DNA of 64,000 nt from Amaranthus tricolor (taxonomy: Eukaryota; Streptophyta; Magnoliopsida; Caryophyllales; Amaranthaceae), in NCBI RefSeq assembly GCF_026212465.1, contig NC_080059.1, positions 13,250,501-13,314,500 on the forward strand, read 5' to 3'. How positions within the stretch are numbered: the stretch's first letter is position 1; every line of letters starts with the position of its first letter. Under the pieces are notes generated by a model that worked only from the letters and a program-made list of their open reading frames with translations, did no database searches and was not told where the DNA came from. A program made the position numbers and the translations under genes. Below, one piece after another: positions 46,701-58,005 of this stretch.

Positions 46701-49700
46701 AGATATGTGACTACATAAGTATATGAAGCGCCATGGCCATGAAATACCCTACTATCTGATTTGATTGTAACTCAATTATGGGTCTAATAAACATGGATAC
46801 TGAGAAATTGATTAATTAAAGGACTGTAATAAAAAATGATTTTCATGCCTTGAGTTAAGAACCCAAATTCTTAATATTTCAAAGCAAATGTCTGGATTCA
46901 TCGAACGAAATTTGAGAGGGGTAGATCTTATATCTTTTGCCATTGTCGTCCTTCTACTCGCTAGGAAGTAACTAGGTGAGTAAGGATAGCAAAGTTTGAT
47001 GTAATTTATAGAGTCAGAAGCCTAAAGCCCATTGTGCCGATATGAGTTATATCTTCATGTACTCTCTCATAGATGTCCAAAGGCCGAGTCTCGCCCCAAA
47101 ACTTTGGTACATTTTGGGTTTCCATATAGGTTTGACGTATTTTCTCAAGGGCCCAGAATTAGTCCTAATCTAATTAGGTTTCTAGAGTCTTATCCTGATT
47201 AGGTTTTCTATATAAAGTATAGACCCCTCTTACCCTAATGATTTGTATTTTGTATTTAACTCTCTCAAGTAGTAATAAATTTTGTTCCATGATTCTATCT
47301 TTGCTTATGGAACTAGTTATCACATTGTTAGTGAATCACATTAAATCAGTGTGTGATATTTATTGTTATCTATTCATATTTCTTGCGTTTTTCTTAATAC
47401 CCATCACAAATCCAAAATGTGCAGTTGGACATGAACAATCACATACCGAGAAATTTTAATCCTTTTTATGAATATGTAAATATACTCCCTCCGTCCTTAT
47501 GAATTTGTCTCTTTTCCTATATTGGGCTGTCTTTGTGTTTCATCCTTATTCGGAAATAGACCCTACCACTTTCTTTTAATCTCACTGCACACAATTTGAA
47601 TTCTCTTCATTACACAAAACATAAGAACTCTCCAAATTTCCCTTAAAAACAATTCAAAACAACAATATGGCAATGTCATCGAGAGTAGGGGTGTAAATTC
47701 GATTTTGGGTTTTTTTTTGATACCAAAGTAAATCAAACTAAAACTAAATTTGATTTTTATTTTTAATTTAAATGCAAACCAAATTTTACTAAGCCAAACA
47801 AAACAAATTCGATTTTCATTTCAGAATAGCAAATAAAAACCATATAACCAAATTAGCTCAAAGAAGTATTAAAAATTGTCACAATGAACTAAATCTTGAA
47901 TAAATGATCAACGTTCGATGTACCAAATACTTCTAAGTTTAAAACATCCAACTAAGCCAAATTTAACCGTTTCAACGAATTATTAATTTATACAGTTTAA
48001 ATTTCAATTAGTTTTTTTTCTTTTCACGTGTGCTCTTAATTAAATCAATTTTTATGCTCCTCATCACCTAATACAACAATGCCATCATGTAACTAGCATA
48101 AAAAAGTGGTTGTTGCGAATGCATTCGGAGAAACGATCGCATTGTCGTAGGAAAGCGACTATAACAATAAGTAACAACACTAATTGCAATCAACACTAGG
48201 TGAATTTTTGAATAAAGATCACATAAGGGGAGCATATGCTTATAATTGCATTTTTGGAACTACTATTATAACGTAAATATGCCCTTAGCTATTATAATTA
48301 TACTATATGCTCTAATGCTAAGTGACTCCTTACTACCTAATGCTATAAGAAAATTCCAACGTAATACATGACAACCTATAAATAAGGTCTTTAACCTTGC
48401 AAATTCATAATAATGACCTTTATTTTGAAAAAAAGAAGCTCTCTAAATATATTGACAAGTAGGTCTATGTAATAGACTAGAAACCAATTGTCGTAGGATA
48501 ATAGAGAATAGGCAGAGTGATAGCTAATTATGGAGAAATTGTATGATAAGCGTAGTGTATATTGATATGTAAATGTAGTTTGTATTACTATAATTAAAGA
48601 ACTACAATAGTGGATAGATACAAGCATTAGAGGGTTTTGTATTACTCTCAAATTGAGCAAAAGACTAACGTACAATGTTTACTATAGTTCTAATATCTTT
48701 CTCTATCCCCCTTCCTTGTTCATATTAATTTTTCCTTTCTCTAAGTTCACTTATTCTAAAATTACTATCTAACTTACTCATATTGAAATACCCTAGATAC
48801 CCCTATGTTCACTATATCACAGTTTGCCACCATTTAACATGCAAAAATTGAGCTTCAAACTAAGAGGATAATGTGAAAAGGAATAAACTATGGATTCGTT
48901 TTGAGGAATCACCATAGTGCAATAAAAAGCCTTTTTGATTGCGATTATAGTAGCGGTTACGTGGATGTAGGGGTGATGCAATTGTCATACCTCCATATAT
49001 GACAATACTGACCATTGAAATTCTACCTTGCCCTCAAGGTGGATAGAAAATGGCTAGGGTTGTAACCATGAGTACGTATGATTGTTTGTAAAAAGTTTTG
49101 GGTTTGAATGAAAAAGGCTAAACAAATTGGATGCGAAAGGGAAAATATATCCAAGTCCAAACTAGTCTTGGAAAAAAAAAGAACTAAATGGTGGCATTTG
49201 TGTTGGCCCTAAATGAATTAAATGGTGGAATGAAAAAATTTAGGTTGGTAATTTAAAGTTAACCAAGTCCCTTTAGTTAGGATGCCCTTTTGCAGCTGTC
49301 CTAATGCGCGCTATCCTCATAAAATGCAATTTTTGTTTCTTCTAAAGTGACAGTGACACCTCATAAAAAAGTTTGGAAAAGTATAGCACACGTGAGGATC
49401 TTTTCCCTCATCATCTATTCCTTCCCATGATAATTTTATACAACTCAATATTATGCCCTAATTGACTCTCTTTATCCCTTGTAGTTAGCTACAATTACAT
49501 AATTGATATTTTCCAAGAAAATTGGTAAAAAGGTGTAATTTATGGGGAAGTGCGATAAATGTGTGAATGAGATACAAAAACAACAATGTCAGAGCCTTAA
49601 CCCTAAAAGATTATGGTCGACTACTTAGAACAATGTATTAGTTCCAATGGTTGTTCAATAGGATTTTTCTTCTCCATTTATTTCGATTTCTACCATTTCA

Positions 49701-52700
49701 ATTTTCAATTTGTAAGTTTAGACCCTTTGTTCCTTTTCCATTCATGTCTTCCAAGTCAACTTCGGTCTTCCTTACCCTCTTTTTAAATCTTTCCAGCTTC
49801 AACTTTTTGTCTTCCTTACTGGTTTGCTAATACTTCGTCATTACACATGCCCAAATCATATTAAATGATTCTATTTCATCTTTTCGTCAATATTTGCAAC
49901 TTCTAAACCCTTTCTTACATATTCGTTTCGATATCTATCATTCAAGGTATGTCCATACATCCACCGAAGCATTTGCAGTTCCGCTACTCTTATCATTCTT
50001 ATTCTACTGTGATCCTTTCTAAAAGCACAACATTTTGATCTATGTATAGTTGCGCTAGCCTAACGGTCGTTTGATAAAACTTGCTTTTTAACTTTAAGGG
50101 CACACCTCGATTATATAATTCCAGTTTCCACTCTTCATTTTTCCCCCTAAACTTAATTTTATGGGTTACATTTTGTTACATGTCTCCACTACTTTGAAAC
50201 ATAGACTCAAGGTATTTGAATAATCCACTTAGTGGTTCATGACTAAAAATATAAATTTAGCAATTCTTATAGGCATTATTACCTAGAAAGCAATACGATC
50301 AGGAACGCGGAACGAAAACAGGAACACAAGACGTCGTCTTTGGTGACTTCGAAACGATGGGTACGATTTTGATATTTTAAATTTATAACTTAAATTAAAT
50401 GGTGTTAAAAGAAATGAAAAAAAGATTAAAAATAGAAATATATAAAAAGCAAGAATTGTTATTGTACAATACTTGGAATGAGGAAGCAAGAAAAAGTAAG
50501 AAAAGGAAGAAAAGAAAAAAAACAAAAGGGTAAAACTAAAACACGTGCAAAGTTGACAATCAAGATAATGATACGAATTTCTAATAAGGAATTAATGGGC
50601 CAAGACCCTAATCAAATAAGTAGTCTCACAACAACTTAAAGTCATAAAAAACCTACAATAGCAACTCCTTGGCTTTTATCATTATCTTAAGAAACTTAAC
50701 ATTGCAAAACCACCTATTGTCACACGTACATCTGAGCAATGGTGGTGAAGAGTCACGCGTTTGACAATTTGGGATGTATTGTATGTCGATCTGATACGAT
50801 GTCGTCACGCAATCTGGATCAAACTTTCTCGATCGGATAGCGGCCCTACCTTCCACGTTCCTAGTAACATAGCTTATAGTTGAGGGAGTATCAACCACTT
50901 AGATAACTCATCTCTCTTTGTATTAACCCAACATAACTCAATTTATGAATGGAGATTATCAACTTTTCCTTTCATCACCTCCTCGCCTTTGTTTGATGAT
51001 GTTGCCATCTTCATTCTCATTCTCATCAACCAACTTGTTGGAAAATTTTCCATGGTCACCTTCAATTCCTTTGCATCCATCTTGGTTTCTTCGTAGATTT
51101 AGGAAAATCCCCAAACTTCCGACTTTTCTCACTTTATTTTTTTAGCGGTTTTCCCAACTTATATCTTCCACAACTACTGACAGTTCATCCTACGATCACG
51201 AAAGATATCTTCTTCTTCTTTATCCTCGACTAACCGTAGCTCCATCTCCTCTCCTTTGCAACCTTTTCACCGGAGTTCATCCGCTTCTTATAAATATTTT
51301 CTTACTTATTTTCCTTAACTTCTCCGGCCAAACAATATCCATCCGTTCTTTTCTTGGACTCATCATCAAAATCACTTGCTACCTCTTACAAATCTTTAGC
51401 GACATTCTTTGTTAGAGTTATTTGTTTTTGCGAAAACTTTTTTATCATTTGGATTTTTTGGAATTCTTTGCTCTTCTTCATCACCACCACAACTTTTATA
51501 TATTACTACTCCTCGTCTTACTCAGCCTCTCCTTTTCATCCTTAATGTTAGTCACCATTGTCCTATCCTTTCCTTTTATTTTAATTAGTCTCATTGTTCT
51601 CTTTCTTCTCCTTGAAAGAATTCTTACAAAATCTTGAATCTATTAACATTTTTAATCTCCTTTGTAAATTCTTGTAGTTCAACTTTGATTTGACTGAATG
51701 TCTTCTTCATTAGAGCGTGTAACTTGATTGCATGGTTGTGGTTGTTGTGTTGCTTGAATAATTTATAGAACTCTTCGCTTGTATCATTTGTATTTCTGGT
51801 TTCTTATGGTGTCTGCCATTGTTGACACGTTGCAACTTTCATCATCCTTTAATTTCTGTCAAAACCGAAGGTATCAATTAGAAAAGAACTGTCATCAAGA
51901 ACTAATTTGCTCTTATACTAGTTGTAATAGACCGAAAACTCCATTATAATAGGATATTAGAGCATAGGCAGATTACTAGCTAATTAAAGAGAAATTGTAT
52001 GAAGAGGGCAGTGTATGTTGATATGTAAATGTAGTTTGTTTTACTGTGATTTAAGAACTACAATTAAAAGAAAGAGAAAAGAATATTAATTTAGAAGAGA
52101 GAAGATAGGAATATTGAACAAGAGTAAAATTGCAAGAGAAAAGAGGAGAATTAGAAAGAACCACTTGAAATAAGAAGACAAGATTTGGTTTGCAACCATT
52201 ATTGCGAATGTTACTGAGATATTTTCGCAGAAAGTGCCAAATCCCAAGACAAAGGAGGCTGAAAGAGGGGGTTTCTGCCACTATACTTGAGAGCAACAAT
52301 GAGGTGGTTATTCTGTAAGGCAATTTTTATGCTCGGGTGAGCATGTGAGTTTCTTCTCTGGGTACCTAATATTTGCAACAAATGAGGTGTGGGGTTTAAC
52401 AATAACCTAACTTGTTGAACTATCAATCCCAAACTTACTGGAAACAATAACCTAGCTTTGACATCAGTCATGTTACTAGTATTTAATACAACAATTTTAT
52501 TATCTTGCTTGAGATTTCATCTCATCAAAATTAAAGATGCACTTGAGATCTCTCAACTACATCCAACTGCCTACAAAAATCCAGCGTAGTTCAACTACAT
52601 CCAACTGCCTACAAAGGAGCAGATGCCATGATGAAGATTGCGATACAATTGATTGATAAAATGCGTAATGTCCACAACTGAAACATCTGGATTCCTTTCC

Positions 52701-53688
52701 ATCTCCCTATTCTATTTCTCATGCCAAGAGCACTATTAATGGTGAAGTAACATCCAGCAAACAACGTTACTTACCCACCCATATTAAAAGGCGTTTGACA
52801 TTGGTAAAAGAGGACTACTCTTGTGAGCCACCTCTAGGACCACAGAATCAACCTCTGGCTGTTGATTTGCAATGAAGAAAATTTAAGGTGAAAAATATGT
52901 TTTAAGTCTGATGAGCTTTCTGTGTTAGACTATCATATAAATGATCTCGTTTCACTCCAAGTTGAACCTTTTTGAAATTACCTTGGAAGTTACTGTCATT
53001 TGCTCTTGTCATCGCATCCTCTAGCACCTTATGAACAACCACAGTGATCCGGTTGCGTTTTTTCCAAATGTATGATGTCTACCTGCACAATTTTCTCTTG
53101 GATAATTCCCTCCTATTTGTTTTAGTGAATATGCTATGTAGGATCTCTGAGATGTTGTATTGGAGCTATGTAGTTATTACTCCTTATATTTGGATTAGAA
53201 TTTTGTCTTTTTGATGCTATGGCCTATTTTATTGCTGCTGCTGACATTCAAGTTGTGTATTTCATTGCTAAGTGCAAAATATTACCGCAATTCGATCACA
53301 TTGTAAAGCTTTTTGAGGTTACTGCAACCTCAAGCTTTTTAAGGTTTTGTGACCATTACTGTGACTGCGGCTGCATCTGAAATTCCGCTACCATCAAAAA
53401 ATGTTTCTAGCTTTATAATAATAATTAGGAAAACATCTTAGGTGTTTTGTGATTAATTAAGCTCCTTGATCAAGAATGCACGTACTTTGTGGCTCAATGA
53501 ATGCTCTGGTGAATGTGTAGGTGATTGTATCCTTGGGAAGTGGGCCTTGGGATCAACTCTTTGGAGGGGGGAACTCACCATCTATAGCTGTGGCAGGAGT
53601 TGCCTCATTTGCTAGTGGACTCATGGCCATTTTGGCTATGCCTCGATCTAGAAGTGATAAAACCAGAGTTCAGGTGATGCATGTATGA
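34958..53688 (+). CDS. SUC4: Sucrose-proton symporter, SUC4/SUT4 type (tonoplast)
   Basis: The gene encodes a 12-helix MFS sucrose/H+ symporter of the SUT4 clade, whose members export sucrose from the vacuole. Five coding exons join with GT-AG introns into 534 codons: 34958-35543, 45193-45935, 46382-46445, 46519-46562 and 53521-53688. The start ATG at 34958 (context TCAATGGC) is preferred over an upstream in-frame ATG at 34856 because the family begins with a short Pro/Arg-rich tail. LSKLL at residues 53-57 matches the LxxLL tonoplast-targeting motif reported for this clade. Hallmarks are [89 protein letters not shown] and [15 protein letters not shown]. Intron 1 (9.65 kb) and intron 4 (6.96 kb) are swollen by transposons. 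The donor of intron 4, CAG|GTCAAG, is weak but preserves the frame. No lesion is seen in the coding sequence. Confidence 0.94.
36030..36395. mobile_element. Stowaway-like MITE in SUC4-type intron 1
   Basis: The inverted ends are CTCCCTCCGTTCC and GGAACGGAGGGAG, flanked by TA on both sides (36028-36029, 36396-36397), the Tc1/mariner-MITE signature. Inside, a segment of about 60 bp (CATACTTCCAATACAATCAT ... AATAATACCCACTAC) is tandemly duplicated. No coding capacity. Confidence 0.93.
37896..38097. repeat. 101-bp tandem duplication in SUC4-type intron 1
   Basis: The unit begins CGAGGTATAAAGAAAACAAAA and ends CCTCCATTATTCTCCTC. Two copies (37896-37996, 37997-38097) differ at only a few bases (CACAAAG/CAGAAAG, ACAGAC/ACACAC, ACCAGAAGTC/ACTAGAAGCC). 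Confidence 0.9.
38537..39036 (-). mobile_element. LTR retrotransposon 5' fragment (LTR, PBS, gag start)
   Basis: On the minus strand, TGGTATCAGAGC (38816-38805), the classic initiator-tRNA primer-binding site, lies two bases from a putative LTR that on the plus strand reads TGTAATACGCCGG ... CTAACTAACA (38819-39036). About 40 bp beyond the PBS a short gag-like frame begins at 38761, [20 protein letters not shown], continuing helical and charged to about 38540. No second LTR was found. Confidence 0.65.
39310..40620. other. Intron 1 sequence without recognised content
   Basis: AT-rich, with only short chance frames. The part adjoining 40620 could be LTR of the gypsy fragment (the minus strand reads toward it after the chromodomain) but no termini are visible. 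Confidence 0.35.
40640..41150 (-). pseudogene. Ty3/gypsy integrase C-terminus with chromodomain, fragment
   Basis: Minus-strand frames read in the order of a chromovirus integrase tail. [14 protein letters not shown] and [11 protein letters not shown] lead to EIIYLKLQP; next come [12 protein letters not shown] and [20 protein letters not shown]; after further degenerate sequence comes the chromodomain end [20 protein letters not shown] with FPNVHLE. Stops and frameshifts are frequent. At about 41150 it abuts copia sequence in the same orientation, so the two are fused remnants or one inserted in the other. Confidence 0.75.
41155..43640 (-). pseudogene. Tnt1-like copia fragment (gag, integrase, start of RT)
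   Basis: From high to low coordinates: gag at 43575-43033 ([19 protein letters not shown], then [20 protein letters not shown] and [19 protein letters not shown]); the pre-integrase segment at 42605-42351 ([19 protein letters not shown]); the integrase zinc finger near 42230; the catalytic core at 41990-41760 ([14 protein letters not shown]); the GYRxW-type and [11 protein letters not shown] stretch at about 41440-41540; and the beginning of the reverse-transcriptase domain (VAMRQEMEF) at about 41200. The family is that of tobacco Tnt1. Many stops, no LTRs identified. Confidence 0.85.
43710..43754. repeat. (CT)n followed by about 35 T
   Basis: A simple-sequence tract just beyond the copia gag end; possibly the poly-A end of an antisense retroelement, or plain slippage. 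Confidence 0.85.
43760..45190 (+). other. 3' part of SUC4-type intron 1
   Basis: AT-rich, no recognised element. The 60-codon open frame at 44727-44909 has no family resemblance that I can see. A pyrimidine-rich acceptor TTTTTTTTAG precedes exon 2 at 45193. Confidence 0.5.
47150..47460 (+). repeat. LTR-like fragment in intron 4
   Basis: The order GGGCCCAGAATTAGTCC, AGGTTTTCTATATAAAGTAT (TATA-like), GACCCCTCTTACCCTAATG, CAACTCTCTCAAG-like and CTTATGGAACTAGTTATCAC is the U3-R-U5 style of copia solo LTRs. Neither end nor a target duplication could be fixed. Confidence 0.45.
47484..47665. repeat. One-ended Stowaway-like MITE fragment
   Basis: It begins TACTCCCTCCGTCC followed by TTATGAATTTGTCTC, the standard left end of a Stowaway-type MITE. 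No inverted right end is found nearby, so the copy is truncated. Confidence 0.65.
48462..48612 (+). repeat. Direct repeat, left copy (pair with 51922-52072)
   Basis: Shared stretches with the right copy include TAATAGACY, GGCAGAxTxxTAGCTAATTA, GAGAAATTGTATGA, GTGTATRTTGATATGTAAATG, TAGTTTGTxTTACT and AAGAACTACAAT. The pair is in direct orientation 3.46 kb apart within intron 4 and could be diverged LTR ends of one retroelement. Confidence 0.65.
49585..50135 (-). pseudogene. RTE-type LINE 3' end, degenerate
   Basis: Reading the minus strand from about 50130 gives [20 protein letters not shown], then an LYID/LLERI stretch, MRMLRWM-like and GRPRKTxLE-like segments in broken frames, as in the C-terminus of plant RTE LINEs. 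The 3' end then reads GGGTTAAGGCTCTGACATTG-like near 49590, the typical tail of these elements. There are many stops. It sits in intron 4 of the transporter gene, antisense to it, between the two direct repeats at 48462 and 51922. Confidence 0.7.
50140..51920. other. Intron 4 sequence, no recognised gene
   Basis: Pyrimidine-rich on the plus strand at 50940-51640, with several short open frames rich in Ser, Leu and Phe that look like chance translations. It lies between the two direct repeats and may be the internal part of a non-coding LTR element. Confidence 0.35.
51922..52072 (+). repeat. Direct repeat, right copy (pair with 48462-48612)
   Basis: See the left copy; the two are visibly diverged (roughly one base in five differs by eye). 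Confidence 0.65.
52080..53519 (+). other. 3' part of SUC4-type intron 4
   Basis: No element recognised. The words TTGCGATTATAGTAGCGGTTAC (48930s), GTGACTGCGGCTGCATCTG (53360s) and GGTTGCGACTGCACAGTGATGC (56420s) look like parts of one old dispersed repeat. Confidence 0.35.
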
Positions 53689-55218
53689 GGTAATTAAATG
53701 TCCGATTTTTGTATAACTATTCATGAATATGAGAGCATGAATGGCATCTTTTCAAACAAGAGAATTTGTACATAAAGATAATTCTATTTATTATAAATAA
53801 ATATGTTTCACTTTCAAATTGTTCAGCTATACTTTTTGCAGCATGCATTTTTGCATTTATCCAATGTTGGTAATTCAAATATAAGAATTTCTTGTATGGC
53901 TCGGTGAAACTCGCAAAACAAAAATTTTAATATGCAATCCAATCATGTTTTGAAAATATGCATATGATTAGATATGAAATATGGGGCTGCCTTGGGCATT
54001 TTAGTAATAGTTAGTTAGGGAGTTTATTCAAGAAGAAGATAAATTCAGAGAAGAAGAAAATTCTATAAATAAGAAGGAAATGAGGAAAGCATCAGAAAAT
54101 TGTTTCAGTTGCAAGCCTCTTGAATGCTTGTAGTTCTATTACATTCTGCCATTAATATTAGTATTAGACTACTTAATTGTCAGTTTTGTTCTTTCATTTA
54201 CACATAAATGGCTAGCTCTTTCTGTTACACATATTTGCATGCAGAATTTATAGAAGTACATTTTGATAAATAACATTTTTTAGTATTACATTACTATATA
54301 ATTAGTATAGGAATTGATCTAATTCATTAAGCATGGTAAAGCTAGGACGAGTGATGTTTTGTTTCTCTCATAAGAGTTAGAATCAATAATCAATACACTG
54401 ATCTGCATTTTTCTTTTTCAGTAGAAGTTGGGACAGTCCACTGACTTTTCAGTATCACTTATTCACAACTTCTCTGTGTTTTTATTTGAGGATGTATTTG
54501 ATTTTCTGAATTTTGTGAGAAAATTTCCAAGATTATATATTTTAATACGAAAAATAAGTTAACAGAAGTTGCATATTTGTTTGGGCCTTGGGGCGTAAAT
54601 CCCAATGCGTTTTCTTAAATTTTTGTGTAACGGAATTATTTTTGAAGGAATTGATACCGTACATGTGATTTGAAGTGTTGTTAAGATTAGATGCATTGAG
54701 GAAGAGATCAGTGTCTTCTCCTTGCTTTATAGTTGAATTTCATGAAGTTGTACTGTAAGATGTTATCGGATAAAATATAGGTCGAAACATGCTTTTGTAC
54801 AGTCAAATACTCTACACGATAGTGAGACGAGTAGGAATGATGGAACAACCTCATTTACTAAGAGTATAATCATCAAAAAAGAAAACCTTTTACAAAGCCT
54901 ATAAAGTTCAATGTTATTTAGAAAAATGGAATCAATCCTGATGAACCTATGAGCAGTATTAGAGGGAGCCATTCATAGAGGTAAGCTATTATATATAGTT
55001 GTAGCTTTCCTTCTTTTTTGGTATGATAAAATGGATAAATGCATGCGCCAGAAAGAGTTACTAGTGATGGCATAGTACAGAAGTATGCAGTGACAAGAAA
55101 AACATCACTAAGGCATCCACTATAACTTTTCTGCCCATCAGCCCTACACATCTTTTCAGTAGTTTATGGATAAAAGATTCCACAATCATCAACCTCTCTT
55201 TGCTTTGAACCATAGACT
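53689..55218 (+). other. 3' UTR region of the SUC4-type gene and following spacer
   Basis: Immediately after the TGA, AT-rich sequence with several AATAAA-like words (for example ATAAATAAATATG near 53797) could supply polyadenylation. Beyond about 54000 there is no recognisable gene. Confidence 0.45.
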
Positions 55219-55404
55219 TAGAGGTGTTCAAAACAGACCCGATGACCCGAAGTTTACCTGACCTTGTAACCGAATCCGATTTGACCCAACTTCAAAAATG
55301 ATTTGCAATTATATTAAAAACAATGTAGATACAAAATCCAATTTCAAACCGACCCGAAACATCTAATTCGAAACTTATCCGATGACCCAAATGAACACCT
55401 CTAA
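55219..55404. repeat. Short dispersed repeat (family 1), copy C
   Basis: It starts TTAGAGGTGTTCAAAACAGAC and ends CCAAATGAACACCTCTAA, with GACCCGA-rich motifs next to both ends. ACCATAG occurs just outside both termini, part of a probable target duplication. This is the cleanest of the three copies. Confidence 0.75.
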
Positions 55405-57225
55405 CCATAGCGCTTAGGATACTGACAGCATTGGAGAAAGAATTCATGCTCAAACTGTAAGAATTAGATAGCAAAACCGTCGGATCTTTTTGAAAATTTT
55501 TGCTTTGAAGATTAATTCTATGACTTGCAAATGTCAGGCACTGTAAACCTAGCATGGGATAAAACCAAAATAATAGAGATACGGTTGTAGTAAAAAGAGG
55601 TAATGGCAGCACCAGGAGAGGTGCTACGAAGAGTGAGTCGTTCCACGATCTTAGGTTCTCACTTATGGTCCAAACAGATAATGCGTCTTCTCTATGTATG
55701 AAAGTTCTATGAAGTTGTAAGGATGAAGTTTCCCGGAACCTAATAGAGAATAATCACTTTGGCAAAAAGAACGAGTCGTGTCTTTTAGTTTGTGTCTCCT
55801 GATGTGTAATCACTGTCAGAAAAGCAGTAGCAGCATATGCTGCTAGATATAAGGAAGGTTTTCTCTCCATGCCAACCTCTTTGCCAACTAAGTTATGCTG
55901 TTGTTTGTTTAGGATTTATTCTTTTTGAGAAACTACCATTTTACACTACATTTTTGATATCCTTTGCATTATTCCCTCTTCGAGCTGGAATCTTTAGCAG
56001 TGTTATGTGCCTAAATTTGATTTGATGCATGAATGTAAGTTGAATATATACCCAAGTAGTAGGATCCCTTGAAATGTTAAAATTCTACACATATTGAAAG
56101 CTGAAACCTTCAGAGACACTTGTTCCATGCTCTTGTTCTGGTTTTGGCCTTTTGAAAGACCTATTTGATATTCTAATGAGAACTGTTGTTTTTATTGTCT
56201 TCTTTTCTTTCCTTTTCTTTTTTGTTCCTGAATGATGGAATAAATTCCTTTTAAAGTTCTTATTTGTAATGGCCTCACTGTCTCTTCTTGCAGAATCATG
56301 TCATGTGATCTGTTATTATTAACCTGTGATTAGTCAAACATAATTGTAATTAGTCAGGATCAGATTATCAGTACTGTAAGCTTAGCAGAATCAAAAGTCA
56401 TGTATTCGTGGCAGTTTCGGTTGCGACTGCACAGTGATGCGGTAGCTGGGTTGATGTAGTTGTCATACCTTCACAACGCAGTGTTTTTACACCTTTGTGA
56501 CGCGAGTAGTATCAAAACCTTTACGATTCACCTCGTACGATGCAATCTCTGTACTGCACTACATGTGAGTTGAAATCACCCCAAGTTGATCTAAGAGCTT
56601 GTCAGTTTGTATGACTTGTGGATTGTAATATCTAACCCCACTTTCTCAGCTAAGATTATTCATAGTTGATTTCCACCCCAAAAACATATTTTGATGTTTG
56701 TAATTACTGACTATTGTAGTATTGTACATATTAATGGAGTTCTAGATATAAAATCATCTGACTGTTTTTTCTGGTAATTTTATAAATTTTTGGAATGGTG
56801 GGGGGCTCTGTGTGGGGAGAGTTTGGTTTCCAAGGGAAATAAGTGTGAATGACAGACAAAAATACAAGAAAACTTAACTTTAGAGGGAAAGTTTACAGAC
56901 TGCCAAACAAGAGAAAAATTAATGGAGTGTGTGTTTGTCTGTGTATACAGAAAAAACTGTGAGCATGCAGAAGCAGAGGAGGGCAGAAGAGGTCTGAATT
57001 TTTTTATTTTTTTATTTTTTTATAATTATATAATTTTATATTTTATAATTTTATGAAGTTTTGGATAGTGTTTGAGAAACTGGGAGCAATGCACCCATTG
57101 AAGAGACACCCTAATCTATTGCTGTAGGAAGAGGGATACAATTTCCATGGTTGTTATCTAAACACGCTCTTTATTGGCCTTTTTCAGTGTTTCCTTTTGT
57201 TCCATCTGCCTTATCTTATATTATA
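55405..57225. other. Intergenic spacer, no gene recognised
   Basis: Only short frames without family resemblance. 56400-56600 contains a GC-richer stretch (GTTGCGACTGCACAGTGATG) related to old repeats in intron 4. Confidence 0.4.
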
Positions 57226-57229
57226 AGCC

Positions 57230-57715
57230 CCATGTAAGTCTTGTATGAGACCGTTTCATTCGAGATAGATTCATACAATCAATGCATTATTTTGATCGAT
57301 CACTTTTAAAATTATAAGGGCTCATTTTAAGTTTGTAAGCTATTACTTAAAACTATAAAAAGTCATCATCATTATCATATTCAATATCCCGCCTGAAAGT
57401 AGGGTATGGGTGAGACTATAAAAAGTAATCACTTTAAAAACGTAGGTGATCACTTTAAAAGTTATAATTGATCATTTTAAAATTATACATGATCACTTTA
57501 AGATTGTAAGTGATTATCTTAAGTTTACGATGATCACTTTAATAGGATTATAAAATATTATCATCTTAAGACTATAATTAGTCACTTTAATATTATAAAT
57601 AATCACTTTAAGATTACAAATAATTATTTTAAGACATTGTATACATTGGGCAAGATTAATAAAGACGATGATCTCACCGTAAGAACATTTCATTTGAGAC
57701 ATGGTGTTCATACCC
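57230..57715. repeat. Element with GAGACC-type ends and GATCACTTTAA subterminal array
   Basis: Left end TTGTATGAGACCGTTTCATTC, right end GATCTCACCGTAAGAAC and CATTTCATTTGAGACATG. In between are about ten units of RATCACTTTAARATTATAAG, interrupted at about 57365-57420 by TCATCATCATTATCATATTC-CCCGCCTG, a short retroposon-tail-like insert. It belongs with 7660-7882 and 61870-62110. Confidence 0.65.
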
Positions 57716-57799
57716 AATTAAATTCTTGATATCCACAAAAGCGGTAGGGGTTCAAATTATCAATCTCAAATGTGTTACTCATCTATCCTATATGGTTTG

Positions 57800-58005
57800 A
57801 ATTAAAAAGAAAAGTGATGTTTATTAAAAAAAAATAGATAATGGTAATAAATGAAGAGAAATAATTGAAATTAAAAGAGAGTTAAAATGTATAAATGGAA
57901 TTAAAAGGAAATAATACGCCATTGTCCAAAAATAAAAATAATGTAAATTTAGTGGGACGAACTAAAATGACAAATACTGCAAATTTAATGGGACGACGAA
58001 AGTAT
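57800..58005. repeat. Degenerate Stowaway/MITE right end
   Basis: TGTAAATTTAGTGGGACGAAC and CAAATTTAATGGGACGACGAA preceding AGTATG recall the right end of CTCCCTCCGTCCC-type MITEs; the left end is not conserved. Confidence 0.4.

Noticed and set aside
50945..51637. Overlapping plus-strand Ser/Phe/Leu-rich frames
   Set aside because: They are translations of pyrimidine-rich intron DNA in several frames with no domain or splice pattern.
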